Source of the DNA: Candidatus Halobeggiatoa sp. HSG11
GTDB lineage: Bacteria; Pseudomonadota; Gammaproteobacteria; Beggiatoales; Beggiatoaceae
Reading direction: 5' to 3'
Assembly (NCBI GenBank): GCA_030378105.1
Contig: JAUCGL010000005.1
Span: forward strand, 1-64,000
DNA length: 64,000 nucleotides
Position 1 is the stretch's first letter, and each line of letters starts with the position of its first letter. Below are positions 33,760 to 43,115 of this stretch, one piece after another. Below the pieces are notes generated by a model. That model saw only the letters and a program-made list of their open reading frames with translations. It did not search any database and was not told the origin of the DNA. Made by a program: the position numbers and the translations under genes.

Positions 33760-35894
33760 AAAATCAATTAAATGCTGGACTAATAATAGGTTTGTTTGTC
33801 ATATTGTTGGCTTCATTGTTAATGATAGTTTCGGCTCTACAAAACTCGGAATATTTTGCTAATTTTTACTCAATTCTATTGTTAATTAACATTATAGCGT
33901 TAGTGACTTTATTAACTTTAGTGGTTTTTAATTTAAAAAATCTTATTCGTCAACTGCATAGAGTTGGAGCAAGATTAACTATCCGTTTAGTTAGCTTATT
34001 AGTTATATTATCAATCATTCCAGTAATAATAGTCTATTATTTTTCCTTGGAATTTTTACATCAACGTTTAGATAATTGGTTTGATATCAACGTGGAACAT
34101 GCATTGACAGATGCTTTTGAGTTAAGTCAAGCAACTATTGACACCAGAATGCGAGAAGCCAAAAAACAAACTTTAGCTGTTGCGGAAGAAATTGGTTTAA
34201 AATATGGTGATATAAGTTTGTTACTTAATGAATTAAGAGAAAAAAGTGGAGCATCAGAATTAACTTTGTTGACACCTAACGGACGGATTATTTTATCCAA
34301 CAGTGCTGATACTGGCTATTTGTTGCCTAATCGTCCTAATGATAGTGTGTTGTTTCAACTAAAAAAATCCAATAATTATATCAGTTTAGAACCACTTGCT
34401 GACCAAGGTTTACATATTCGAGTAGTGATAAAACTATCGCAAATTAAACCGGTTCGTTTATTACAAGCCATATTCCCCATTCCAATTCGTATCCGAGAAT
34501 TAGCTGAAAATGTTGAAAATGCTTTTATTAGTTATAAAGAAAGAGCTTATTTGTACAAACCTTTAAAAATGAGTTCAACTTTAGTCTTGTCCTTAGTGTT
34601 ATTACTGAGTATTTTCAGCACTATATGGATAGCATTTTTTGCTGCTAGACGTTTGGTCGCTCCATTAAATCATCTGATAGAAGGAACTATAGCCGTTGCG
34701 GAAGGTGATTACACTAAAAAATTGCCAATAACATCTATGGATGAATTAGGTATTTTAGTTCAATCTTTCAATGATATGACTGACAAAATAGCTCAGGCCC
34801 GTGATGATGTTAAACATAGTCAACAATTGGCTGATAGCCAGCATACTTATTTAGAAGTGGTGTTAGAACGTTTGTCTTCTGGAGTGATTTCTTTAGACAT
34901 GGAAATGCGATTGCGGACGGCAAACCCTGCTGCTGCTATGATAATGGAATTGCCGTTAAATGAATTGTTGGGGCAGACTTTAACCAAGTTACAAAAGGAA
35001 TATTCTATATTGCGTCCTTTATGCACTGCAATTTATCCGTATTTATCTAATTATGCTCAAGATTGGCGAAAAGAAATAACAGTATTCGGAGTAAGGGGAC
35101 GTAAAACTTTAATATGTCAAGGTACTCAATTACAGCTTTCTGGACATGGTTATGTTATTGTATTTGATGACGTAACAACTTTAATTCAGGCTCAACGCAA
35201 TGCGGCTTGGAGTGAAGTAGCACAACGTTTAGCTCATGAAATTAAAAATCCTTTAACACCAATTCAATTATCAGCCGAACGGTTACGATATAAATATTTA
35301 AAAAAATTCCCAGCAGATGAAGTTAAGCTTTTGGATCGAATGACACATACTATTATCCAGCAAGTTTCTGCTATGAAGGACATGGTTAATGATTTTTCTA
35401 ACTATGCTAAAGCTCCGTCAATTAATAAAGAATCAACTAATTTAAATCAACTTATTGAAGAAGTATATGATTTATATCGTGATATATCAATCCCAATTAA
35501 TGTTGGTTTAGATCAAAGTATCCCAAATATTGAAGCTGATCGAGGCCATTTACGACAAGTTTTACACAATTTGATAAAAAATGCACTAGAAGCTCAAACT
35601 ACTGATAATGAAATTGATATAACTACAGATTACTTAAAAAAATATGGAGTTGAATGTATAGAATTACGGCTATCTAATCAAGGAACTATCATTCCAGATT
35701 CTCTTATGGATAAAATTTTTGAGCCGTATGTCACCACAAAGGCTAAAGGTACTGGATTAGGTTTGGCTATTGTGAAGAAAATTATTGATGAGCATAATGG
35801 TACTGTGTGGATCGAACAGGATGAAGACATCTGTGTGGTTATTCGGTTGCCAGTTGCTGATCGGACTTGTAAGTATATTGATAAAAGGTACTGA
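33741..35894 (+). CDS. ntrY: NtrY-like sensor histidine kinase
   Basis: A 717-residue kinase (ATG at 33741, inside the previous gene). Domains in order: two N-terminal membrane segments and a third around residue 80, an extracytoplasmic sensor domain (100-270), a membrane segment (280-300), HAMP (RRLVAPLNHLIEGTIAVAEG), PAS (about 370-480), HisKA with RLAHEIKNPLTPIQL (phosphorylated His) and HATPase_c with NLIKNALEAQ and GTGLGLAIVKKII. It should sense a nitrogen- or redox-related signal and phosphorylate NtrX. The usual ntrX response-regulator gene is absent downstream, where a small repeat element (35991) and unrelated genes follow. Confidence 0.93.
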   Translation: MSLTTLKNQLNAGLIIGLFVILLASLLMIVSALQNSEYFANFYSILLLINIIALVTLLTLVVFNLKNLIRQLHRVGARLTIRLVSLLVILSIIPVIIVYYFSLEFLHQRLDNWFDINVEHALTDAFELSQATIDTRMREAKKQTLAVAEEIGLKYGDISLLLNELREKSGASELTLLTPNGRIILSNSADTGYLLPNRPNDSVLFQLKKSNNYISLEPLADQGLHIRVVIKLSQIKPVRLLQAIFPIPIRIRELAENVENAFISYKERAYLYKPLKMSSTLVLSLVLLLSIFSTIWIAFFAARRLVAPLNHLIEGTIAVAEGDYTKKLPITSMDELGILVQSFNDMTDKIAQARDDVKHSQQLADSQHTYLEVVLERLSSGVISLDMEMRLRTANPAAAMIMELPLNELLGQTLTKLQKEYSILRPLCTAIYPYLSNYAQDWRKEITVFGVRGRKTLICQGTQLQLSGHGYVIVFDDVTTLIQAQRNAAWSEVAQRLAHEIKNPLTPIQLSAERLRYKYLKKFPADEVKLLDRMTHTIIQQVSAMKDMVNDFSNYAKAPSINKESTNLNQLIEEVYDLYRDISIPINVGLDQSIPNIEADRGHLRQVLHNLIKNALEAQTTDNEIDITTDYLKKYGVECIELRLSNQGTIIPDSLMDKIFEPYVTTKAKGTGLGLAIVKKIIDEHNGTVWIEQDEDICVVIRLPVADRTCKYIDKRY

Positions 35895-35990
35895 GCGGTT
35901 AAAAAGGTTAGCACGACAAATAAGCGAATAAATCTTACTCTTTGTTTATTTTGTTAACTCTATAATATTAGGATAAATGGTAGTCCCCCA

Positions 35991-36095
35991 GAAAGTAGTG
36001 ATGTATTGCAATACCAAATAGCTCCTACTATGATTTGACAGTTTTTTGGAAAAAGAAAGGGTTTTACGAACCAACCACTACTTTCTGGAGGACTA
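35991..36095. repeat. 105-bp element with 20-bp inverted repeats TAGTCCCCCAGAAAGTAGTG
   Basis: TAGTCCCCCAGAAAGTAGTG (35991-36010) and CACTACTTTCTGGAGGACTA (36076-36095) are inverted with one mismatch. It is noncoding. The right end touches the stop codon (36096-36098) of the convergent membrane-protein gene, suggesting the insertion may define that gene's end. Confidence 0.75.
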
Positions 36096-36569
36096 TCAAA
36101 TAAACACCCAAACAAGATAATTAGCAAATCCAAGAAAGGCATACAAGATAATTGTCGAAACCGCAGCCAAACCTTGCAGATACATTTTTAGCTTTTGCCA
36201 TTCTGATTCTTTAAATGTCATAGGATAAACAACACCAGGTGGATATTCTAACTTTTCAAAAGCCTGATCCATTGCTTCCCGGTCATTAAAAAATTTGGTT
36301 AATTTTGCCGAAGAATGGAGATAACGAGACTGTATACCTCTAACAAATCCCTCTAAAAGCCAAAAACCCAGCAGCAAAATAGCTCCCAAAATAACAATGG
36401 AAGAATTATTGGTTGTAAATGCCCAGCCAATCACCGCAACCCAAACAGTTACACAGGCTGTCTTGATTTTAGCCAGAATTTCATCCAAGCGAGCGATGTG
36501 GCGTTGTAATTCTTCAGCACCATCTTCAAGTAAGTTAGTTTGGACCTTAAAACGTTTAATATTGCTCAT
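36096..36569 (-). CDS. Three-helix membrane protein, function unknown
   Basis: A 157-residue protein: a cytoplasmic helical start (HIARLDEILAKIKTACV), two close membrane segments (about 39-58 and 60-77), a soluble loop with FFNDREAMDQAFEKLEYPPG, and a third segment (about 128-152). The two-helix hairpin with an amphipathic N-terminal helix recalls small SLATT/2TM effector-type membrane proteins, but no signature confirms this. The stop codon abuts the end of a repeat element, so the C-terminus may have been shortened by insertion. It overlaps the CSD gene start region by 4 bp. Confidence 0.55.
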   Translation of the reverse strand: MSNIKRFKVQTNLLEDGAEELQRHIARLDEILAKIKTACVTVWVAVIGWAFTTNNSSIVILGAILLLGFWLLEGFVRGIQSRYLHSSAKLTKFFNDREAMDQAFEKLEYPPGVVYPMTFKESEWQKLKMYLQGLAAVSTIILYAFLGFANYLVWVFI

Positions 36570-36970
36570 ATTTTGGAAATTCCGTAAATTAAAATGATGA
36601 ATAATAACATAAATACCCCTATCATTTTCCAGAATGAAATTGGTGCTGAATTTCTTGATAACCGATTTGTTTTTTTCGTGTTAATTGAAATTCTATGGTT
36701 TCTTGGTTTAAGTTTGTGTTCAATACTATTTTGAGATTTAACGCCTTCAATAGTTGCATTGTAAGCTTTATATTTACCTTTTGAGGCTGTTAATAAGTGA
36801 TAGTAAATAATATCACCAACTTTAGGGCGACGATTTATTTTGCCAAACGCACTTATGTGAATAAATATATCTTCACCACAATCTTCTGGTAGTATAAAGC
36901 CAAATCCCCTTTCATCTTTCCATGTAAATAAAACACCTTTTTGCAAGGTATCTTGTGCTTTGATTTTCAT
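36566..36970 (-). CDS. Cold-shock domain protein with C-terminal membrane anchor
   Basis: About 134 residues from the ATG at 36970; a start at 36991 would overlap the cytochrome c gene. Residues 8-65 form a CspA-type cold-shock domain: the RNP1-like ERGFGFILPE and RNP2-like DIFIHISAF are intact. A basic linker (75-110) and one C-terminal hydrophobic segment (about residues 113-130) follow, in place of the DUF1294 domain often fused to such CSDs. It should bind single-stranded RNA/DNA close to the membrane. It lies 4 bp after the cytochrome c gene in the same direction. Confidence 0.75.
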   Translation of the reverse strand: MKIKAQDTLQKGVLFTWKDERGFGFILPEDCGEDIFIHISAFGKINRRPKVGDIIYYHLLTASKGKYKAYNATIEGVKSQNSIEHKLKPRNHRISINTKKTNRLSRNSAPISFWKMIGVFMLLFIILIYGISKI

Positions 36971-36974
36971 TTGA

Positions 36975-37799
36975 TTACTTTCCACTATCAACTAAAAACT
37001 GCACAATCATATCCAATTCCTTAACCTTCATTTTCTCAGCAAAATCGGTTGGCATAATTGGCGGGAAACCTTCTGCAATCACTGCATTTGGGTCAACTAT
37101 ACTTTGTCTGATTTCCTCAACTGAAAGCCGACTAGCAACCGTTCGCAAATCAGGCCCAACTGGAGATTCAGTTTCCAACACCGAATGACAGACCGTACAA
37201 CCAAATTGAACTAAAGCAGCTTCAGCAGTTTTTGCCATTGCTGGTTCATTAATTTGAATGGTAATCTCTGATTGAGATGTGGTTGGAGTTGCTTCTTCAG
37301 TTGGCAAAGCCACTGTTACTAAATTACCATCTTTAGCTTGCATGAAAGCAATCACAGCATTTATTTCCAGTTCAGATAGTTGAATCGGAGCCTTATCAAC
37401 AGTTGGCATAGGAGATTCAGTGTCATTACTACCTTTCTTACCAAACCCTTGCACAACATAAATACTTGGTTGCAACATAGATTCTCGCAAATAAGCTTCA
37501 ACATCTTTAGCTGAACCTTGATAACGTGAATCAGCCATCCGTTCTGTCGAAGTTTCCACCATATTTAAAGCCAAAATATCTGGAGCCCGTCCCATATTAT
37601 TATGACATAAAGTACAAGTTCCTTTACCTTGAAACAATTCTTCACCCAAAGCAATAAAACTTTCTTCAGTAAATGCACTGGGGTCAATAATTTTCTCAAC
37701 CGGAGCTTCACCTTCCACTTGTGGCAACAGATTAGCGATAAGGGTAAATACCAAAGTTAAACCTAAACTAAAACCAAGTACTTTAACAATTACTGGCAT
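36975..37799 (-). CDS. Di-haem cytochrome c, subunit of a bd-like oxidase
   Basis: A 274-residue membrane-anchored cytochrome c starting at the ATG at 37799 (MPVIVKVLGFSLGLTL...). After an N-terminal anchor (5-23) it has two class I-type haem sites, CTLCH (62-66) and CTVCH (201-205), with possible distal Met residues in SPMPT and PPIMPTDF. A Thr/Ser/Pro-rich linker (160-185) separates the domains. It overlaps the CydA-like gene by 17 bp, so it is co-translated, and probably donates electrons to, or receives them from, that subunit. This suggests a cytochrome-c-linked bd-like complex. Confidence 0.85.
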   Translation of the reverse strand: MPVIVKVLGFSLGLTLVFTLIANLLPQVEGEAPVEKIIDPSAFTEESFIALGEELFQGKGTCTLCHNNMGRAPDILALNMVETSTERMADSRYQGSAKDVEAYLRESMLQPSIYVVQGFGKKGSNDTESPMPTVDKAPIQLSELEINAVIAFMQAKDGNLVTVALPTEEATPTTSQSEITIQINEPAMAKTAEAALVQFGCTVCHSVLETESPVGPDLRTVASRLSVEEIRQSIVDPNAVIAEGFPPIMPTDFAEKMKVKELDMIVQFLVDSGK

Positions 37800-39564
37800 T
37801 ATCCACCTCAGGTACTTGTTTGGTATTGGACAACGAAGCAATCCAGAAAATAAATACAATAATTAATAAAAATAACACAGTAGCAATAGTCATCATGTTA
37901 CCAGCATGACCAATAGCTGGAATGTAATTCTCTGGTGAATTGTCTTTCATCACAGTGTAAACATGCCAATTAGTCCGCACACTTGAACGCACATAACCCA
38001 TGAGAGCCATCAACCAAGTGAATGCAACTGGTAGAGCGAACAAAGCATATTGAGAGAAATTATTTACTTTGCCCCAAGTCGAAGGTAAAGTTTTAGCATT
38101 TTTGAACATTAAGGTATCAATTATAACGCCGCCAATAATCACAATTAACGTAGAAGCAACCTGCATAACACTTGAGCCAACTTTGTATACAGTATTGGTG
38201 AAATAGCCATAGTAAACTCCTGCAAAGATAATATTAGCAATTGCAATAACATAGATAGCAACCATTAACGCATTGCCAGCTTTGGCCCAAGAAACTGTTA
38301 TTACTTTGTCTGACCGTCTATATAATTGGAAAGATAGGAAAGTGGCTATCAACATTAAATTGACTGCAATATTTTTGGCTGGCATGATGCCAAGTGGCCC
38401 AAGAGTATGGTGATGACTACCGCCCAATGTTGCCACTTCGGAAGGAGTTAATATCAAAGTATGCGGTGTCACCCAAATCAAAAAGCCTACTATCAATACC
38501 AGAGCGATATATTTTATCATCCAAGTATAACGTTCTGAACCTTCGCAGCGTGACATACCCGACCACAGATAATAGTTTGCCGATAGTAAAATTGTGCCGA
38601 TAAGAATAGCTTGTACTACAAATAGCCATGCTAAAATCCCTCCCATTGCAGTTATGCCCATTTGTTGGGAATAAGCATAAATTTCTGCCATGAGCCAATA
38701 ACCAGCAAAAGGTAAAGGTAAAAAGGCAAGTACCGCAATAAAATTAGAGGTATAACCCATCCAGTCATAATGAGCTTTCTCTGCCATAGTTTTCGCACTG
38801 AGGAATTTATAAGCAGCATAAGCTCCAACAACTGCTCCACCAAATGCTATATTGGCTAAAACTCGATGTAAATTCAATGGATTCCACAATGGCCCTTTCA
38901 TTATTTCCCAAATACTACCAGTGACAGCTCCCACTTCATTTATCCCAGATGGAGCCATCATAAAAGTAGCCCAAGAATTCGCTACCACGAGTAAAGTTGT
39001 GCCAACAGCATTGAGTAATAAACCTATCGTGAGATGTCCCCATTTGGCCTCACCATAACGCATGGCATTCCAGCCGTAATAGTAAATATAGAGCAATGCA
39101 CTTTCCGCAAAGAAAAGGCCAGCATATACTAATGTTTGGGTGTTAAATACTCGCATCATATAGGCCATGAATTGCGGATATAATAAAAACAGAGCAAAAG
39201 CCAGTGAACCACCAAATAATGCCGTGATGGAATAAGCGGTTATACTGATTTTCATGAACTCATGAGCCATGTCATCATAACGGTCATCTTTATATTTGAA
39301 ACCAATAAATTCAATCACTAATACAAAGATTGGCACAGCAAGTACGAAGGCCGCAAAAAATAGGTGCATTTGAGCCAATATCCAAACAACGGAGCGACTG
39401 CTAAAACCCATATTCGGATAATCGCTGCGTTTGAGTTCGGGAGCTGGTGTTAAAGTGGTTTCGGTATTGGCCACTACTTCTGAGCTGTTACTAGCTATTT
39501 CTGCTAATGAAGGGGTGACAAAACCAACCAGCAATATAATTAATAATATCAATCTTATGTGCAT
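37783..39564 (-). CDS. CydA-like cytochrome bd family subunit I
   Basis: A 593-residue polytopic protein. An N-terminal signal-like segment (residues 1-21) and a linker precede about 12 membrane helices. Family features: H67 in LAQMHLFFAAF (haem ligand of the N-terminal helix), AESALLYIYYYGW with E154, H177 in WGHLTIGLLLNAVGTTLLVVAN and H233 in PLNLHRVLANIAFGG. These align with the CydA haem b and d region. The long quinol-binding Q-loop is not evident. No cydB accompanies it; instead there are two tiny membrane genes upstream and a di-haem cytochrome c downstream. Such CydA-like/cyt c pairs occur in Nitrospira and sulfur-cycle bacteria, with unsettled function. Confidence 0.85.
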   Translation of the reverse strand: MHIRLILLIILLVGFVTPSLAEIASNSSEVVANTETTLTPAPELKRSDYPNMGFSSRSVVWILAQMHLFFAAFVLAVPIFVLVIEFIGFKYKDDRYDDMAHEFMKISITAYSITALFGGSLAFALFLLYPQFMAYMMRVFNTQTLVYAGLFFAESALLYIYYYGWNAMRYGEAKWGHLTIGLLLNAVGTTLLVVANSWATFMMAPSGINEVGAVTGSIWEIMKGPLWNPLNLHRVLANIAFGGAVVGAYAAYKFLSAKTMAEKAHYDWMGYTSNFIAVLAFLPLPFAGYWLMAEIYAYSQQMGITAMGGILAWLFVVQAILIGTILLSANYYLWSGMSRCEGSERYTWMIKYIALVLIVGFLIWVTPHTLILTPSEVATLGGSHHHTLGPLGIMPAKNIAVNLMLIATFLSFQLYRRSDKVITVSWAKAGNALMVAIYVIAIANIIFAGVYYGYFTNTVYKVGSSVMQVASTLIVIIGGVIIDTLMFKNAKTLPSTWGKVNNFSQYALFALPVAFTWLMALMGYVRSSVRTNWHVYTVMKDNSPENYIPAIGHAGNMMTIATVLFLLIIVFIFWIASLSNTKQVPEVDNASNC

Positions 39565-39567
39565 AAT

Positions 39568-39708
39568 TTATTGGGCCGGAGTCATATTTAAATTAAGTGG
39601 TAAACCTTGAATTGCCATAATAAAATGGTCAAGGCCATAAAATACCAGAAAAGTCAGAATAAACGCTCCAAGCACAACTACAACAGTATTATCAAGCAAT
39701 GATTTCAT
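39568..39708 (-). CDS. Small membrane protein of the bd-like oxidase operon (46 aa)
   Basis: The ATG at 39708 has a strong AAGGAG site 7 bp upstream. The 46-residue product, starting MKSLLDNTVVVVLGAFIL, has one hydrophobic helix (8-25) and a short polar tail. Its stop is 3 bp before the CydA-like gene start. Short one-helix subunits (CydX, CydS) stabilise bd oxidases elsewhere; this one has no sequence similarity that I can see, so the role is inferred from position. Confidence 0.7.
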   Translation of the reverse strand: MKSLLDNTVVVVLGAFILTFLVFYGLDHFIMAIQGLPLNLNMTPAQ

Positions 39709-39719
39709 TTAACTTCTCC

Positions 39720-39851
39720 TTAATGATGGATTGGTGTTATGCCGTGTGAATAAATTAACAACCACCAGAAAAAAATGAGGATTGCTACTAATGTCGTATA
39801 AAAAAGTTTTGCACCCCATTTGCTGGGAGCTGGTTTGTTATCGTCTTTCAT
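39720..39851 (-). CDS. Small membrane protein of the bd-like oxidase operon (43 aa)
   Basis: ATG at 39851 with an AGGAAC site upstream. The 43-residue product has a charged start (MKDDNKPAPSKWGAKLF), one hydrophobic helix rich in Leu, Ile and Trp (20-36) and a His-containing tail (YSHGITPIHH). It is 11 bp from the next small gene. The His/Trp-rich tail may touch a haem. Probably the first gene of the operon 43aa-46aa-cydA-like-cyt c-CSD. Confidence 0.65.
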   Translation of the reverse strand: MKDDNKPAPSKWGAKLFYTTLVAILIFFWWLLIYSHGITPIHH

Positions 39852-40271
39852 GATAGTTCCTGTTTAATAAAAATTGGGGTAGTCCTATAAAAAATAATGA
39901 TACAAATTTATTATGATGTTATTTTATCAATTTATATTTCTATAGTTTTTCAGATAAATAATTTCACTTAAAACCTACGAGGTTTCCAAAACCTCGCAGG
40001 TTTCACACGAATATATTTTTATTAATGTCTATATGTAGGATAAAAAAGTTGTAAGCTGGGTAGAATGATAACAAAACCAAGTTTTTTCAAGGATTTGCAT
40101 AATTTAACTTTATTCTACCTATTCTATGTTTAATCATTTAAAATCAGTCGATTATATTTTTTGTTCTGTACGAAGAATTTATACCTAAAAATAATATTTT
40201 GCTTGAAAGAAATTGGTTAGTCAACTAAAATAAATAGTATTAACCATTTTAATTTAACAAGGAATATAGTT
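39852..40271. other. Gene-free divergent region with repeat sequences
   Basis: No gene. A solo GGTAGTCCTATAAAAAATAA end lies at 39888-39912. A truncated copy of the TATAG.TTTTCAG element lies at 39941-40003, with the palindrome AAACCTACGAGGTTT...AAACCTCGCAGGTTT. The promoters of the bd-like operon and of the TpsA gene must be here, but no convincing boxes are seen. Confidence 0.55.
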
Positions 40272-42884
40272 ATGAAATACTTAAACTTATTTATATTATT
40301 GATATTAACCAACAGTTTATATGCTGAAATAACGTTAGATAATACATTTAACAATGGTGGAGTTTTAGAAGGTCCTGACTATGCAATTGGAGCAGAATTA
40401 GGTCAACAACATGGCAGTAATTTATTTCATAGTTTTGCTCAATTTAATCTTAATCTTGACGAAAATGCTACTTTTTCTGGTCCTGATAACATAAGTAATA
40501 TTATCAGTAGAGTAACTGGTGGTTCAGTTTCCAATATTGATGGCACACTCACCAGCACAATTCCAAATGCTGATTTTTATTTGATCAATCCAGCCGGTTT
40601 AATATTTGGTCCTAATGCAGTACTAGATGTGCAAGGCTCTTTTCATGCAAGTAGTGCTAATACTTTACATTTACAAGATGGTGGTCAATTTAATGCTACT
40701 AACCCACAAAATAGCAATTTAACTGTTGCACCAGTGGCAAATTTTGGATTTTTAACCGACTCTCCGGCTTCATTGTCAGTTAATGGTAGTAGGGGTGTTG
40801 TTGTTCCAATCGGTAAAACACTCTCACTTACTGGTGGAGATATAGAAATTAATAAAAGTAGAATGATGGCAGCATCAGGAAAAATTAACATCACTAGCGT
40901 TGCTGGTCAAGATAAAATATCTGTAGCATCTCCAACACCTAAACAAGCAGGTGATGTGACTGTGAGAGGTTCATTAGTTACTGTTAGCGGTGGCGGTGGC
41001 TCGGGTGGTATTTTTATCAGGGCTGGCAAATTGTTAGTAACAGATGCCAGTGTTATAGCTGCTAACACCATGGATGCCAATGACGGTGGTAGTATTGATG
41101 TACAAGCGAATGAGTTGATAGCTAATAAAGCTGGTCGTTTTATGACTTCAGCAGTTGCATCTGGTAATGGTGGCAATATTACCATTAAAGTTAAAGGAAA
41201 TGCTGAATTTTCTGACGATAAAATTCAAGCTAATGGTTCCTTTATCACCTCTGGAATTAATTTATCTTCAAGAAGTAGTGGTAATGCTGGCAGTTTAAAT
41301 ATGAAAACTGGTAGTTTAAATATGAAAAATGGAGCTTCTATTAGTACTACAGTATCTGGTTCTGGTCAAGGTGGTAATATTAATATAAAAGCTGTTGATA
41401 ATATTAATTTTTCTGGTAATGGAGTTATTGGGCAAGCTAGTGCTATTCAAGCAAACACAAGAAGTAAAGAAACAAATGCTGGTAGCGGTGGAGCTATTAA
41501 TTTAGAAGCCAATAAAATTCAACTGAACGATGGTGCTTTAATTGCTTCTAATGCAATAGGTACTGGTAAAGGAGGAACAATAGCGATGCAGGCTAATAAT
41601 ATTACCTTGACTGGTGCTGATAAAAAAGGACGTAACAGTAAAATTTCAAGCCTAGTTTATAGCTCTGGTGATGGTGGTACTATCACATTAAATGCCAAGC
41701 AATTAAATATTCTGAATGGTACAACGATTAATGCGACAAGCATTGGAACTGGTCAAGGTGGTAATATTAATATCCAATCAAGTGGTACTATTAAGCTTGA
41801 AGGTGTAGATGGTTCCAAATATGGTAGCCTCGTTAGTGCTGATTCTCTAGGTAAAACAACCAATGCTGGTGATGGTGGAATCATTAAAATATCTGCTAAT
41901 AAACTCCAATTATTTGATGGAGCTCAGATAGGAACTAGTACTTCTGGATATGGTCAAGGTGGAAAGATTGAAATTAATGTTAAGGAAGCTATTTTTGCTG
42001 GTAAAGATCAAGCTGACGATCATCCTTATCGTAGCGGTATTTTTACCGATTCAGCAACTATTGGTGATGCTGGTACAATCGTATTAAAAGCTGATAGTTT
42101 AAAATTAGATGCTGACGCTTTAGTGACTGCAAAAACTTATGGAATTGGTAAAGGTGGTAATATCACTATACATTCTGATAGTTTACGTTTAACTGGCAAT
42201 AGTCTTATAACTGCTCGTAGCGATGGTTCTGGTGATGCTGGTAAAGTTCAACTGACACTTGGTAATATGTCTATAATTAACAGTAATTTAACAACATCGG
42301 CTTTAAATTCTGATGGTGGTGATTTATCTATTAATTCATCTGGTTATGTTTATCTTTCTAACAGTCAAATTTCTACTAGTGTAAGTGAAGAATTTGGAGG
42401 TGGGGGTAATATAACTGCGAATCCAGAGTTTATTGTATTAAATTCAGCAACAATTTTTGCTAAGGCTAAAAAAGGTATTGGTGGTAATATTAATGTTATC
42501 ACCACCGGTATTTATAACTTTGATATGACACCAATTACAGAGGTTATTAACGCATCTTCAGAGTTTGGGCTTGATGGTATTATAACTATTGAAACGCCAG
42601 ATGAAAATTCGGCTGAAAGTTTATATATTATGCCAGCTAGTTTTTTTGATGCAACTGGGTTGCTTAATACTCCTTGTGGTCAACGGGTTGCTACAAATTT
42701 AAGTAGCTTTATACTTAAACCAAGTGAAGGAACTCCATCCTCATTTGCTGATTTATTACCAAGTGGCCCATTATTAGCCGAACAGTTAGATACAAAAGCT
42801 CAAATTTCAATGAATTGGACTCCTCCAACTACATTTAAAGTTAAATCATCTTGCTCCGTATATGGAAAGCAGTTAGTTATTTGA
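40272..42884 (+). CDS. TpsA-type filamentous haemagglutinin exoprotein
   Basis: An 870-residue exoprotein with a Sec signal peptide (residues 1-19). The TPS/haemagglutination-activity domain (20-150) contains GSNLFHSFAQFNL, the NIDGTL stretch and FYLINPAGLIFGPNAVLDVQ. The rest is a long right-handed beta-helix with many (G)GN(I/G) repeats. A C-terminal Cys pair (C at about 799 and 862) brackets a non-helical end (TPCGQRVATNLSSF). Such proteins are exported by a TpsB pore and act in adhesion or inhibition. No tpsB gene or polymorphic toxin tip is present nearby. AAGGAA precedes the ATG. Confidence 0.9.
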   Translation: MKYLNLFILLILTNSLYAEITLDNTFNNGGVLEGPDYAIGAELGQQHGSNLFHSFAQFNLNLDENATFSGPDNISNIISRVTGGSVSNIDGTLTSTIPNADFYLINPAGLIFGPNAVLDVQGSFHASSANTLHLQDGGQFNATNPQNSNLTVAPVANFGFLTDSPASLSVNGSRGVVVPIGKTLSLTGGDIEINKSRMMAASGKINITSVAGQDKISVASPTPKQAGDVTVRGSLVTVSGGGGSGGIFIRAGKLLVTDASVIAANTMDANDGGSIDVQANELIANKAGRFMTSAVASGNGGNITIKVKGNAEFSDDKIQANGSFITSGINLSSRSSGNAGSLNMKTGSLNMKNGASISTTVSGSGQGGNINIKAVDNINFSGNGVIGQASAIQANTRSKETNAGSGGAINLEANKIQLNDGALIASNAIGTGKGGTIAMQANNITLTGADKKGRNSKISSLVYSSGDGGTITLNAKQLNILNGTTINATSIGTGQGGNINIQSSGTIKLEGVDGSKYGSLVSADSLGKTTNAGDGGIIKISANKLQLFDGAQIGTSTSGYGQGGKIEINVKEAIFAGKDQADDHPYRSGIFTDSATIGDAGTIVLKADSLKLDADALVTAKTYGIGKGGNITIHSDSLRLTGNSLITARSDGSGDAGKVQLTLGNMSIINSNLTTSALNSDGGDLSINSSGYVYLSNSQISTSVSEEFGGGGNITANPEFIVLNSATIFAKAKKGIGGNINVITTGIYNFDMTPITEVINASSEFGLDGIITIETPDENSAESLYIMPASFFDATGLLNTPCGQRVATNLSSFILKPSEGTPSSFADLLPSGPLLAEQLDTKAQISMNWTPPTTFKVKSSCSVYGKQLVI

Positions 42885-43115
42885 TTTGTAAATTCTGTCA
42901 TTTTTAATTGTGAAGAAGCCAATGAATGATAAATGCTTTTTTGATACCAATATCTTAGTTTAATGAAGAGGAATACCGCAGAGCGGTATAGTAGACATTC
43001 CCAGCCGTCTCATCGTTATACATAAGTCAAAATATAGGGTGGGTAGCCCTTTATTATCCACCATTAAACTTTGTGGTAGGCAATAAAAAACATTACCCAT
43101 ACTACATAAAATCAA
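42885..43115. other. Intergenic stretch: hairpin and MITE left half
   Basis: TACCGCAGAGCGGTA (42974-42988) is a short perfect hairpin. The left part of the element 43009-43135 follows. No gene. Confidence 0.5.
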
